A stretch of 64,000 nt of DNA, taken from positions 1 to 64,000 of the forward strand of contig JBHELB010000034.1 in NCBI GenBank assembly GCA_041859045.1, in the 5' to 3' direction. The DNA is from JBHELB01 sp041859045 (GTDB lineage: Bacteria; Hydrogenedentota; Hydrogenedentia; Hydrogenedentales; SLHB01). A program made the position numbers and the translations under genes. Below are positions 36,501-43,522 of the stretch, piece by piece. The stretch's first letter is position 1. Each line of letters begins with the position of its first letter. Below the pieces are notes generated by a model. The model saw only the letters and a program-made list of their open reading frames with translations. It was not told the origin of the DNA and ran no database searches.

Positions 36501-36606
36501 GGTCCGCGTTGGGCAGCACGATCTCCGCCGCCGTCGAAACGGATCCGAAGAAAAGAAGCAAGATCGCAATGCCAGCGGCGAGAGGAATTCGAGCATGGTG
36601 AAGCAT
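33502..36606 (-). CDS. Secreted GH123-like / DUF4091 glycosidase
   Basis: A 1034-residue exported protein. A signal peptide (AGIAILLLFFGSVSTAAE) leads into several beta-sandwich modules (about 30-620), the first resembling a carbohydrate-binding module. The C-terminal (beta/alpha)8 region (about 625-960) resembles GH123/DUF4091. YVYWFDEPEPHQYG gives the adjacent Asp772-Glu773 pair used by GH123 enzymes for substrate-assisted hydrolysis of N-acetylgalactosaminides. RDGIEDYEYFVILKHLL near the end is a DUF4091 hallmark. It likely cleaves HexNAc-containing glycans in the periplasm or outside. AAGGAA precedes the start by eight bases. Confidence 0.85.
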   Translation of the reverse strand: MLHHARIPLAAGIAILLLFFGSVSTAAEIVLPNADLALGAPGQVEAWTLSGGSGTVQDEGPSSGLRALVVQGTGNDTNEWRTPTLPFEPNAVYSLRFKARRLASGTGPLISGTPFCNRDYGDMGTTWELARNIIAVPSELPEGTSYLRFGQWHANSPCAFGDFHLRRALPMYSAAADVVLGLGERVEGNQYHYFLPCGATSNNQTRAIASFHCAFNSNRYVFGRGSEIVFEHGVGDRAIQSATLSADLTYFIRGKMEVEVSADGSPWRPLAATTSNRLKKVAIPAELLPAKRIRIRIADRSGEPLTYNSDLGSFALGNYLFDAKFDGPPMTAVGSTEYLEVERMDPNFEVTVESMSGLWPGGDGWIALRAINKTAKAVRVTAYVEEYGQEGRAARNKKVKVTLQPGATTVKLPVAMRQTGPRTLRVNMGDVFEGACELEVSAIHDDSYGERLTSANATLGLWWANSGWKVSKTRAVPEAKGRAVQLRLACNEAEAAQLVLHPHETLRQVRVSASALRGPDGATLPAESVQVLKVAYVNIEYPTDRLAAPGLWPDPLPPIDGPFDVDADTNQPLWVRVKTPVDAVPGVYRGAITIEAEGGYRAEAPLEVEVYGFNLPDRMTCTTAFGLNLRTVWQYHNVTTDADKRTVMSKYLQCMADHHLSPYNPSQMDAMAVTWPKPEQGGEPAAWKVSIDFTAWDAAMEKAFDYYHFTSMNLTPIGMGGGTYQGTKEPSLLGFGKDTPEFKALFTQYWSQIQEHLREKGWLDEAYVYWFDEPEPHQYGFVNEGFQRLKQAAPDIQGMLTEQPEPELVGGPKIWCPITPAYQQDSADARRALGETFWWYVCTVPREPYPGLFIDHPGTDLRVWLWQTWQRKINGVLVWATVQWTSDKAYPNPKRPQNPYEDPMSWISDASIPVGARVPWGNGDGRFMYPPLAAADGPPAAPVLEGPVESFRLEMLRDGIEDYEYFVILKHLLTERGAALPEKKRQAYEALLEVPAEVSTTATEYTKSPAPMEKRRDEIARAIAALQQGNSAAE

Positions 36607-37415
36607 GGAGACATTTCCTTCCCTAGCACGGAGAGCCCCAGTGTTCGCGCGAAAGCGCGAATTCCTCTTTTATCATCCGAGGCTAAAGGAGCGCAAACCC
36701 AAGGCATCAGGCCAAATCGTCGGATAACTTTCAGAGAGCGTCAGGGGCGTTGTGTCGCGGAAAGGTTTTGCCTCTAATCCGCGAAGCGGATGACAGAGCG
36801 TAGCCTCGGGTGAACGGAGCGGCGCCGCCGCGAAGTGAAACCCGGGGTAGGTCCCTCCCCAAAAAACGAACTCCGGGACGGGGTGTCAGAGAATGGGGCA
36901 TTCCTCCAAGAAGGCGATTCTCACACCCGCTGCGCGGGTTTTCTGTTTGGAGGCGCTAGCCCAGGGTTCCGCTTCGCGGATTCAACGTGCGCACGGCAAC
37001 AGTGGGGAGATTGCAGACTCCCTCGTGTGGGACACCGCACAGGCACCCATCGGGTGCTCCCTAATACCCACCGTTGCTTGAACAATAAGGGCGTGCGCGA
37101 GCTGCTTCGTCTTGTCCGGCGATGGGGGTCAGGCAGTCGCACTAGAACCTCCCCCTCGTCTACCTGAGCACGTGGCACGTAGCGCGGCCTTCGTGCTGGG
37201 CTACCCTCAATCGTCCCTTCGGGACTCAAAAAATGCCGCGCTGGTACGGGCCTCTCCGCAAGAGGCGGGCCATGCCGTGCTGTGTCCACAAAAACACAGA
37301 CGCCCGACACAGAGGTCTATCTACGGGCCGGGGCGGCGCGGCGCTCTGAGAAATACAAAAGCGAGTTTTGGTGCGTTACCCTGCCCCAGAACATCCGGGC
37401 GACTCCGACGATACA
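36607..37415. other. Gene-free stretch rich in short hairpins
   Basis: About 800 bases with no frame I can support. It carries many small perfect hairpins, mostly with three-base loops: ATCCGC-GAA-GCGGAT (36777-36791), ACCCGC-TGC-GCGGGT followed by TTTTCTGTTT (36925-36949), TCCGC-TTC-GCGGA (36968-36980), GCACCC-ATC-GGGTGC (37043-37057), GTCCC-TTC-GGGAC (37213-37225), GCCTCT-(5)-AGAGGC (37250-37266), CTGTGT-(8)-ACACAG (37280-37299). It may be decayed mobile DNA or structured non-coding RNA. Confidence 0.5.
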
Positions 37416-37424
37416 CAAAAACAT

Positions 37425-37455
37425 GCGCCGCCCCCGGGATCCCCAGGGGCGGCGC
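37425..37455 (-). terminator. Terminator of the OmpA-family gene
   Basis: A 10 bp GC stem, GCGCCGCCCC against GGGGCGGCGC, 25 bases past the stop codon, followed on the minus strand by ATGTTTTTGTG. Confidence 0.85.
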
Positions 37456-37480
37456 TGAAACGGTCTACCGTGCGGCGGTA

Positions 37481-38131
37481 TTAGTCGACGATGGTGATGT
37501 CGAACACCGCGCGGCGGTTCTGCTTACGGTTCGCGGGCGTGTCGTTCGCGACGGCCGGCTTGGTCTCGCCGAAGCTCTTGGTCGCGATACGGGCATCAGC
37601 AACACCGCTCTCAACCATGTACTTCTTGACGGCGTCCGCACGGCGCTGGCCCAAACCCATGTTGTACTGTTCGGTACCGATGTTGCAGGTGTGACCTTCA
37701 ATCACCAGCGTGTCCTTGGCGTTGTCTTTCATCCACTTGACGACCTTGTCGGTCTCCGCCTTGCCTTCAGCCTTCAAGATAGCCTTGTCGAAGTCGAACA
37801 GAACGTTGTTCAGGACCGGCTTCTCACGCTTCACCACAGGCGGCTTGGTTTCGTCAACCGGCTTCTTAACCTCTGCCTTCGCAGGCGCATACTGGGCGTA
37901 CACCACGCCGCGGTTGCCCCACAGCTCGGCGTCATTGGCATTCGCCTTCGGCTGGGTCGGCCACCACCAGTAACCCGAACGCACCGCATCCTTCACCGGG
38001 GCGGGGGTAGCGCCGCTCTTACCCCACCAGGAAAGGTCTTTCCAGACCTTGGGTTCATACGCCATTGCGTTGGCACACGTCAAAGTCAGCACGAGTGCCA
38101 CGGCAAATGCGACCAGCACGAGCTTCTTCAT
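37481..38131 (-). CDS. OmpA-family outer-membrane/peptidoglycan protein
   Basis: A 216-residue exported protein. It has a signal peptide (MKKLVLVAFAVALVLTL, ending CANAMA), a short Trp-rich segment (WKDLSWWG, SGYWWWP), a Lys/Pro linker and an OmpA C-terminal domain (about 108-214) that normally binds diaminopimelate in peptidoglycan. Motifs: VLFDFDKAILK, EGHTCNIG, YNMGLGQRRADAVKKYM, NRRAVFDI. The residue that is Asp in the usual GHTD motif is Cys149 here; the partner Arg in GQRRA is kept. There is no beta-barrel. It is monocistronic with its own strong promoter, Shine-Dalgarno AAGGAG and terminator, suggesting abundant expression. Confidence 0.9.
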   Translation of the reverse strand: MKKLVLVAFAVALVLTLTCANAMAYEPKVWKDLSWWGKSGATPAPVKDAVRSGYWWWPTQPKANANDAELWGNRGVVYAQYAPAKAEVKKPVDETKPPVVKREKPVLNNVLFDFDKAILKAEGKAETDKVVKWMKDNAKDTLVIEGHTCNIGTEQYNMGLGQRRADAVKKYMVESGVADARIATKSFGETKPAVANDTPANRKQNRRAVFDITIVD

Positions 38132-38186
38132 TTGTCTTCTCCTTCTTCCGCTTAATTCTTCCGCTTTTCAACCAGATGCAACTGCT

Positions 38187-38215
38187 ATTAAACCACAAAG
38201 CCGCGAGACTGTCAA
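38187..38215 (-). promoter_or_regulatory. Promoter of the OmpA-family gene
   Basis: On the minus strand TTGACA, a 17-base spacer and TTTAAT, with a start near 38180 and a leader of about 49 bases. Confidence 0.8.
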
Positions 38216-38463
38216 GCGAACAGCCCCCCCTTGGCCCCTTTGCAAAGGCAAGCCCGGGCGAACTTTGCCATATCCAACCCCATGTGGATTCAGAGGTTCC
38301 GACCGAACCCTTCCAAGCCCCGGCTAGTCCCCTTGTCCTCCACGCCGGGTTCCTTCACACAGTCCCCGGCTTGACCCTGTGGCAGCCACTGGAACCATTG
38401 TAACAAAGTGTCTGCCGGGTAGCAACTCTCAATTCGCCGAGTAAGTCGCGCAAAAAGGAAGCC

Positions 38464-38507
38464 CTGTAAACGAAATCGTACTGTCTCCACTGGACGTTTT
38501 ACAGGAG
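38464..38507. repeat. Inverted repeat upstream of fhs promoter
   Basis: CCTGTAAACG near 38466 and CGTTTTACAGG at 38497-38507 form an inverted repeat (one-base bulge), about 66 bases ahead of the fhs -35 box. It could be an operator or an incidental hairpin. The rest of 38216-38572 shows nothing I can name. Confidence 0.35.
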
Positions 38508-38572
38508 TGCGCAAATCGAGGAGAAACTTTCCACAACCGACGCCCGTTGGCATAAAACGCAAAATGCGCTGA

Positions 38573-38601
38573 TTGACCCTTTCCCGGTCAGCCGCTATCA
38601 T
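38573..38601 (+). promoter_or_regulatory. Promoter of fhs-folD
   Basis: TTGACC at 38573-38578, a 17-base spacer and TATCAT at 38596-38601; start near 38608, leader of about 34 bases. Confidence 0.75.
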
Positions 38602-38641
38602 GGCCGGACTTTGAATATGGATTTTTGGGGGGCAATAGGCC

Positions 38642-40336
38642 ATGTTGAGCGATCTCGAAATAGCGCAGTCCGTCCCGCTCAAGCCGATCGCGGAAGTCGC
38701 GGCGGACTTGGGACTTCTGCCCGACGAACTGTATGCCTATGGTCCGTACAAGGCCAAGGTGTCGCTCAATGTGCTCGACCGCTTGCGTGACCGGCCCAAT
38801 GGCAAATACATCGACGTCAGCGCCATCACTCCGACCCCGCTCGGCGAAGGCAAAACCGTCACGACCGTCGGGCTCGGTCTCGGCCTCAACAAACTCGGCC
38901 ACAAGGCCGTCGTCTGCATTCGCCAGCCATCCATGGGCCCAACCTTCGGCGTCAAAGGCGGCGCGGCGGGCGGCGGCTATTCGCAGGTCGTCCCGATGGA
39001 GGAGTTTAACCTCCATCTCACGGGCGATATTCACGCCGTGGGCATTGCGCACAATCTTCTTGCGGCAATGGTCGACAACCATCTGCACAAGGGCAACGCG
39101 CTGGGCATCGATCCGTGGAAGATCGAATGGCGGCGCGTGGTGGACGTATCCGACCGCGTACTGCGCAACATCGTGGTCGGCCTAGGGGGCTCGGCGCACG
39201 GCGTGCCGCGCGAGTCGGGTTTCGATATTACCGTGGCCAGCGAGGTCATGGCGATTCTCGCGCTGACGACGGGGCTGCGCGACCTGCGCGAACGCATGGG
39301 CCGCATCTTCATTGGCCCGGATACGACCGGACGCCCGGTCACCGCCGAACAACTCGGGGCGGCGGGCGCGATGACGGTGCTCATGAAAGACGCGCTCATG
39401 CCGAACCTCATGCAGACCACCGAAAACACGCCGGTCTTCGTGCATGCCGGGCCGTTTGCGAACATCGCGCACGGCAACAGCTCGATCCTTGCGGATCAAA
39501 TGGCGGTGAAGCTAGGCGATTACGTGGTGACGGAGAGCGGTTTCGGCGCGGACATGGGCATGGAAAAGTTCATGAACATCAAGTGCCGCTACAGCGGTCT
39601 GCGCCCGGACGCCGTGGTGGTCGTGGCGACGGTGCGAGCGCTCAAGATGCACAGCGGACACTTCCGCGTGGTCTCGGGCAAGCCGCTCGACCCGGCGCTG
39701 TTGCGCGAAGACCTCGACGCAATCCGTCAGGGCGCGGGCAATCTCATCAAACATATCGAGAATGTGCGTCATTTCGGCGTGGAGTGCGTTGTCGCCGTAA
39801 ACCGCTTCCCGTCGGATACGCCCGCCGAACTCGAACTAATCCGCGAGATTGCGCTCGAAGCCGGGGCCTTTGACGCCGTGATCAGCGACGTGCATACGCG
39901 CGGCGGCGATGGCGGTGTAGCGTTGGCGGAAGCGGTCGAGCGCGCGGCGTCCAAGCCGAGCAAGTTCGATTTTCTTTACCCGCTCGACGCGCCGATCAAG
40001 ACGAAGATCGAAACCATCGCGCGGACGATGTACGGCGCAAGCGGCGTGGATTTCCTGCCCGATGCGGAAAAGGAAATCAGTTGGCTGACCGACCACGGCT
40101 TTGCGCATCTGCCTATCTGCATGGCAAAGACCCAACTGTCGCTGTCGCACGAACCCAAACTCAAAGGGCGTCCGCTGGGTTTCCGCGTGCCCGTGCGCAC
40201 AATTCGCGGCGCGCTTGGCGCGGGATTCCTGGTGGCGTTTTGCGGCGACATCATGCTCATGCCGGGTCTGCCGTCAACGCCCGGCGCAACCCAAATCGAC
40301 ATTGACGCCGACGGACGCATCGTCGGCCTATTCTAA
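38642..40336 (+). CDS. fhs: Formate-tetrahydrofolate ligase
   Basis: A 564-residue ATP-dependent enzyme joining formate to tetrahydrofolate to give 10-formyl-THF. Seen: P-loop TPTPLGEGKTVTTVGL at about 64-79, QPSMGPTFGVKGGAAGGGYSQ, EEFNLHLTGDIHA, and ENTPVFVHAGPFANIAHGNSS, all Fhs signatures. Length fits the family (~555). A weak G-rich Shine-Dalgarno precedes ATG. It is followed 14 bases later by folD, the next step of the same pathway. No other Wood-Ljungdahl gene is seen, so purine and C1 supply is the safer role. Confidence 0.97.
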   Translation: MLSDLEIAQSVPLKPIAEVAADLGLLPDELYAYGPYKAKVSLNVLDRLRDRPNGKYIDVSAITPTPLGEGKTVTTVGLGLGLNKLGHKAVVCIRQPSMGPTFGVKGGAAGGGYSQVVPMEEFNLHLTGDIHAVGIAHNLLAAMVDNHLHKGNALGIDPWKIEWRRVVDVSDRVLRNIVVGLGGSAHGVPRESGFDITVASEVMAILALTTGLRDLRERMGRIFIGPDTTGRPVTAEQLGAAGAMTVLMKDALMPNLMQTTENTPVFVHAGPFANIAHGNSSILADQMAVKLGDYVVTESGFGADMGMEKFMNIKCRYSGLRPDAVVVVATVRALKMHSGHFRVVSGKPLDPALLREDLDAIRQGAGNLIKHIENVRHFGVECVVAVNRFPSDTPAELELIREIALEAGAFDAVISDVHTRGGDGGVALAEAVERAASKPSKFDFLYPLDAPIKTKIETIARTMYGASGVDFLPDAEKEISWLTDHGFAHLPICMAKTQLSLSHEPKLKGRPLGFRVPVRTIRGALGAGFLVAFCGDIMLMPGLPSTPGATQIDIDADGRIVGLF

Positions 40337-40350
40337 CTGGAGGATTGCAG

Positions 40351-41235
40351 GTGGTGAGCACTCAAGGCGCGGTATTGATTGACGGCAAGCACACAGCGGC
40401 GTTGATTCGGGTGGAGATCAAGGCGGACGTCGACGCGCTGCGCGCGCGCGGCATCACGCCCGGACTTGCGGTGGTGCTCGTGGGCGACAACCCCGCCAGT
40501 CAGGTCTACGTGGCGAGCAAGGAGAAGGCCTGCGCCGAGGCGGGCATCAACGCCTTCGATCACCGCTTGCCCGCGGACACCTCAGAGGCCGATCTGCTCG
40601 CGCTGATCGCGAAGCTCAACGCCGACCCCGCGGTCCACGGCATTCTCGTGCAGTTGCCGCTGCCCAAACACATCACCGAAAATAAAATCCTCAACGCGAT
40701 CGCGCCGGAGAAAGACGCCGACGGGTTCCATCCCGTCAACGTCGGCAAAATGCTCATCGGCGAGCCCGCGCCGTTGCCTTGCACGCCGCACGGGGTGCAA
40801 CAGCTTCTGCTGCGCTCGGGCCACGACCCCAGCGGCAAGCACGTCGTGATTATGGGCCGGTCGAACATCGTGGGTAAACCGCTCGCGGCGATCCTCATGC
40901 AGAAGAAACCCGGCTGCAACGCGACGGTCACGATCTGCCACTCGGGAACCAAGAACCTCGAGCAGGTCACGCAGCAAGCCGATATTCTCGTCGCGGCGAT
41001 CGGTATCGCGGAGTTCGTGAAGGCGGACATGGTGCGCGACGGCGCGGTGGTCGTCGACGTGGGCATCAACCGCGTGCCCGATGAAACGGCCCCCAAAGGG
41101 TACCGCATCGTCGGCGACGTCGATTTTGACGCGGTACGTCAAAAGGCGTCCGCCATTACCCCCGTGCCGGGCGGCGTTGGGCCGATGACAATCGCCATGT
41201 TGCTGCGGAACACGGTGGACGCGGCGGCCCGCTAA
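40351..41235 (+). CDS. folD: Bifunctional methylene-THF dehydrogenase/cyclohydrolase FolD
   Basis: A 294-residue cytoplasmic enzyme interconverting 5,10-methylene-, methenyl- and 10-formyl-THF. Seen: PGLAVVLVGDNPASQVYVASKEKAC (split here: VLVGDNPASQVYV with the YxxxK motif), GILVQLPLPKH, DADGFHPVNVG, the NAD(P) site IMGRSNIVGKPLA, and PVPGGVGPMTIAMLL. No ATG lies at the expected start; GTG 40351 (or GTG 40354) sits seven bases after GGAGG, so translation likely begins with GTG. A TTG at 40345 is less likely. Operon with fhs. Confidence 0.95.
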   Translation: MVSTQGAVLIDGKHTAALIRVEIKADVDALRARGITPGLAVVLVGDNPASQVYVASKEKACAEAGINAFDHRLPADTSEADLLALIAKLNADPAVHGILVQLPLPKHITENKILNAIAPEKDADGFHPVNVGKMLIGEPAPLPCTPHGVQQLLLRSGHDPSGKHVVIMGRSNIVGKPLAAILMQKKPGCNATVTICHSGTKNLEQVTQQADILVAAIGIAEFVKADMVRDGAVVVDVGINRVPDETAPKGYRIVGDVDFDAVRQKASAITPVPGGVGPMTIAMLLRNTVDAAAR

Positions 41236-41283
41236 GGGATTTCAGGAGATGGCGTAGCCGCGTCGTCCCAGCTTAACGCGCTC

Positions 41284-41347
41284 TAGAGCATTTTCACCGA
41301 GAATGCCTACGGCGCGCCCGCCAAAGCGGCGTGGTGAAAATGCTCTA
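41284..41347. repeat. Perfect 15 bp inverted repeat after folD
   Basis: TAGAGCATTTTCACC (41284-41298) and its exact complement (41333-41347), 34-base loop, 49 bases after the folD stop. It could act as a hairpin terminator-like structure for folD, though no T-run follows. The right arm is shared with the larger inverted repeat around rrf2. Confidence 0.7.
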
Positions 41348-41382
41348 ATGTCGGAGGCCGTAGGTACAAAAACGAAAAACGC
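41333..41382 (+). repeat. Left arm of the 50 bp inverted repeat around the Rrf2 gene
   Basis: The reverse complement of this 50-base segment matches 41863-41912 at 43 of 50 positions, including the shared blocks TTGTACCTACG and ATTAGAGCATT. It ends one base short of the rrf2 stop codon. Confidence 0.8.
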
Positions 41383-41383
41383 G

Positions 41384-41797
41384 CTAGATGTGGTACATCG
41401 TCGTGTGGGAGGCGCGGTCCAGAATGGAGCGCACCGTGATATCCGACAGCGCCCGTTCCACCTGAGACGCCACTTCGCGCCACGTCGGTTCGAGATCGCT
41501 GCCCGCGGCGTCTTCCACGGGCAACGGATAAAGAATGGGGCCATCGATCGCGCGCACAATATCGGCCAGCGTGATATCGTCCGCCGGACGTGCCAGCAGG
41601 TAGCCGCCCTGCGCCCCGCGCACGCTGCGCACCAAGCCAACGCGCTTGAGCTGCAACAGGATATGCACCAAATATTTCTCGGGAATCCGCCGGCGCTCCG
41701 CGATGCTTACCGCGGTTACGGGATCATCGGAATTTTCGTGTTTGGCCAACTCGACCATCGCACGGCAGGCGTATTCACAGCGGGACGAAATATTCAT
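41384..41797 (-). CDS. Rrf2-family transcriptional regulator
   Basis: A 137-residue winged-helix regulator. Seen: MNISSRCEYACRAMVELA at the N-terminus, SIAERRRIPEKYLVHILLQL (recognition helix region), VRSVRGAQGGYLLARPADDITLADIVRAIDG (wing; consensus GGYxLAR). The three Cys that hold an Fe-S cluster in IscR and NsrR are absent from the middle, so it is of the cluster-free CymR-like type; two Cys occur only near the N-terminus. Its targets are unknown; the exporter genes upstream on the same strand are candidates. The gene is enclosed by inverted repeats, an odd setting that hints at movement as a unit. Confidence 0.9.
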   Translation of the reverse strand: MNISSRCEYACRAMVELAKHENSDDPVTAVSIAERRRIPEKYLVHILLQLKRVGLVRSVRGAQGGYLLARPADDITLADIVRAIDGPILYPLPVEDAAGSDLEPTWREVASQVERALSDITVRSILDRASHTTMYHI

Positions 41798-41822
41798 CGG
41801 AGCGAATCCTTAGTTTGAGAGT

Positions 41823-41852
41823 ATTATTTCGAACGATAGCGCCGTGTGTCAA
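41823..41852 (-). promoter_or_regulatory. Promoter of the Rrf2 gene
   Basis: On the minus strand TTGACA, an 18-base spacer and AATAAT, about 25 bases before ATG 41797. Confidence 0.5.
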
Positions 41853-41862
41853 CTTCTCTAGG

Positions 41863-41913
41863 GCGTTTTACGATTTTGTACCTACGATCTCCGAGATTAG
41901 AGCATTCTTACCC
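41863..41913 (-). repeat. Right arm of the inverted repeat around the Rrf2 gene
   Basis: It matches the reverse complement of 41333-41382 (about 86%). It lies upstream of the rrf2 promoter and just after the emrB-like stop codon. Confidence 0.8.
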
Positions 41914-41941
41914 CGTGCGTAAACGCCGCAATGCGAGAGAT

Positions 41942-43522
41942 TCAGTGTTTCGGGGGGCGGCGCATAAAAAAGGCCAGGGGCAGGCATAGCAGCGTGACGA
42001 GCGCGAGTACTTGAAACACATCGACGAGCGCAAGCATGCGGGCCTCCCCGCCAACCGTCCGGTACAGCAACGCCAGCGCCTGCTCGTGCGCGGCGACAGG
42101 GTCTCCGGATTGACCAAAGAAGACGCGGCTCGTCTCCGCCAGGAAACGGTTCGTGGCGGGGTCAACGGCCGTGGTGTGGGTGGTGAGGACGGTCTGGTGT
42201 ACTTGTGCGCGGCGGCTGAGCAGACTAATGGCATAGGCGATGCCGATACTGCCGCCAATATTTCGGGCGAGATTCATGAGGCTCGATGCCCCATCACGGT
42301 GTTCGCGGGCGATGTAGGCATAGGCGATGGTGTTGACCGGAACGAAAATAAAAGCCATGCCGAAACTCTGCACGAGGCGCGCTTCGACGATGGTGGAGAA
42401 ATCGACCTGCCGGTAAAACTGCGACATCATCAGCATGGCGCCGGTGATGATTGCGGTGCCGATGACGATCATAATCCGAACGTCCACGCGCGACACGAGC
42501 ATTCCGATCATCGGCATCATCACCAAAATGAGAATGCCGCCCGGCGACAGCGCAAGCCCGCTCAAAAGCGACGTATAGCCGATCAGCGTCTGCATGAACA
42601 GCGGCAGTAACACTGTGCTGCCGTAGAGACCAAAGCCAAAAAAACCCATGAGCAGAGTCGAAAACGCAAGGTTGCGGTCCTTAAGCAGGTGCAGGTTGAC
42701 AGCGGGATCTTTGTGATACCACTCCCAAAAGACGACGGTGATCAGCGAGGCCATCATGACCACGCCGAGCGTCATGATAAGCCGCGATTCGAACCAATCA
42801 TGCCGCTCGCCGAGATCGAGCATGAGCTGCAGCGCACCGAGTCCAACGGCTAGAAGCCCTAGCCCAGCATAGTCGAAGCGAAAGCGGTTCACCCCGCGGC
42901 GGCGCACGAAATACGGCGGGTCGGTGATAAGGCGCGGGACCAAAACCAGCGACAGGATGCCCACGGGGATATTGATCAAGAAAACCCAGCGCCAGCTCAT
43001 GTTGTCCGTGAGCCAGCCGCCCAGGGTGGGCCCGATGATGGGCGCGGCGACCACCGTCATGCCAAACAGTGCCATCCCCATGCCGCGTTGGCGCGGCGGA
43101 AACGTGTCGATCAGGATGGCTTGCGTGGTTGGCTGAAGCCCCCCGCCGCCGATGCCCTGTAACAGCCGGAAGAACACCAAACACGGCAGATTCGGCGCGA
43201 GCCCGCACAACGCCGAGCTGCCCGTGAACAACACCATGCACAGCAGATAGAAATTACGGCGGCCAATCAGCGAAGCGAAGTATGCGCTGAGCGGCAGAAT
43301 GATTGCGTTGGAAACCAGGTACGCCGTGAGCACCCACGTGCTATCGTTCACGTCCGCGCCCAACGTTCCCGCAACGTGCGGCAGCGCCACGTTCACGATG
43401 GTGGTGTCGAGCACCTCCATAAACGTGCCAAGAGTCGCCACGATAGCGGTCGCCCAGGGATTGTGCGTCGAATGGTAATCGGCGTGCGACGCGGTCCCGG
43501 CGGCTGCGGCCGGTGGGGTCAT
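41942..43522 (-). CDS. DHA2-family MFS drug exporter (EmrB/QacA type)
   Basis: A 526-residue proton-driven inner-membrane exporter with about 14 membrane segments. Seen: motif D1-like ATLGTFMEVLDTTIVNVALP in the first segment, LIGRRNFYLLCM (motif A region), RLLQGIGGGGLQPTTQA (motif B) and GMTVVAAPIIGPTLGGWL (motif C of antiporters). With the membrane-fusion protein encoded just upstream (4-base overlap) it would form an EmrAB-type tripartite pump. No outer-membrane TolC gene is adjacent. Substrates are unknown. Confidence 0.93.
   Translation of the reverse strand: MTPPAAAAGTASHADYHSTHNPWATAIVATLGTFMEVLDTTIVNVALPHVAGTLGADVNDSTWVLTAYLVSNAIILPLSAYFASLIGRRNFYLLCMVLFTGSSALCGLAPNLPCLVFFRLLQGIGGGGLQPTTQAILIDTFPPRQRGMGMALFGMTVVAAPIIGPTLGGWLTDNMSWRWVFLINIPVGILSLVLVPRLITDPPYFVRRRGVNRFRFDYAGLGLLAVGLGALQLMLDLGERHDWFESRLIMTLGVVMMASLITVVFWEWYHKDPAVNLHLLKDRNLAFSTLLMGFFGFGLYGSTVLLPLFMQTLIGYTSLLSGLALSPGGILILVMMPMIGMLVSRVDVRIMIVIGTAIITGAMLMMSQFYRQVDFSTIVEARLVQSFGMAFIFVPVNTIAYAYIAREHRDGASSLMNLARNIGGSIGIAYAISLLSRRAQVHQTVLTTHTTAVDPATNRFLAETSRVFFGQSGDPVAAHEQALALLYRTVGGEARMLALVDVFQVLALVTLLCLPLAFFMRRPPKH

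Noticed and set aside
36835..38155. Plus-strand open frames through the hairpin-rich region and the OmpA gene
   Set aside because: They pass through several hairpins and a certain gene on the other strand; no motif or ribosome site.
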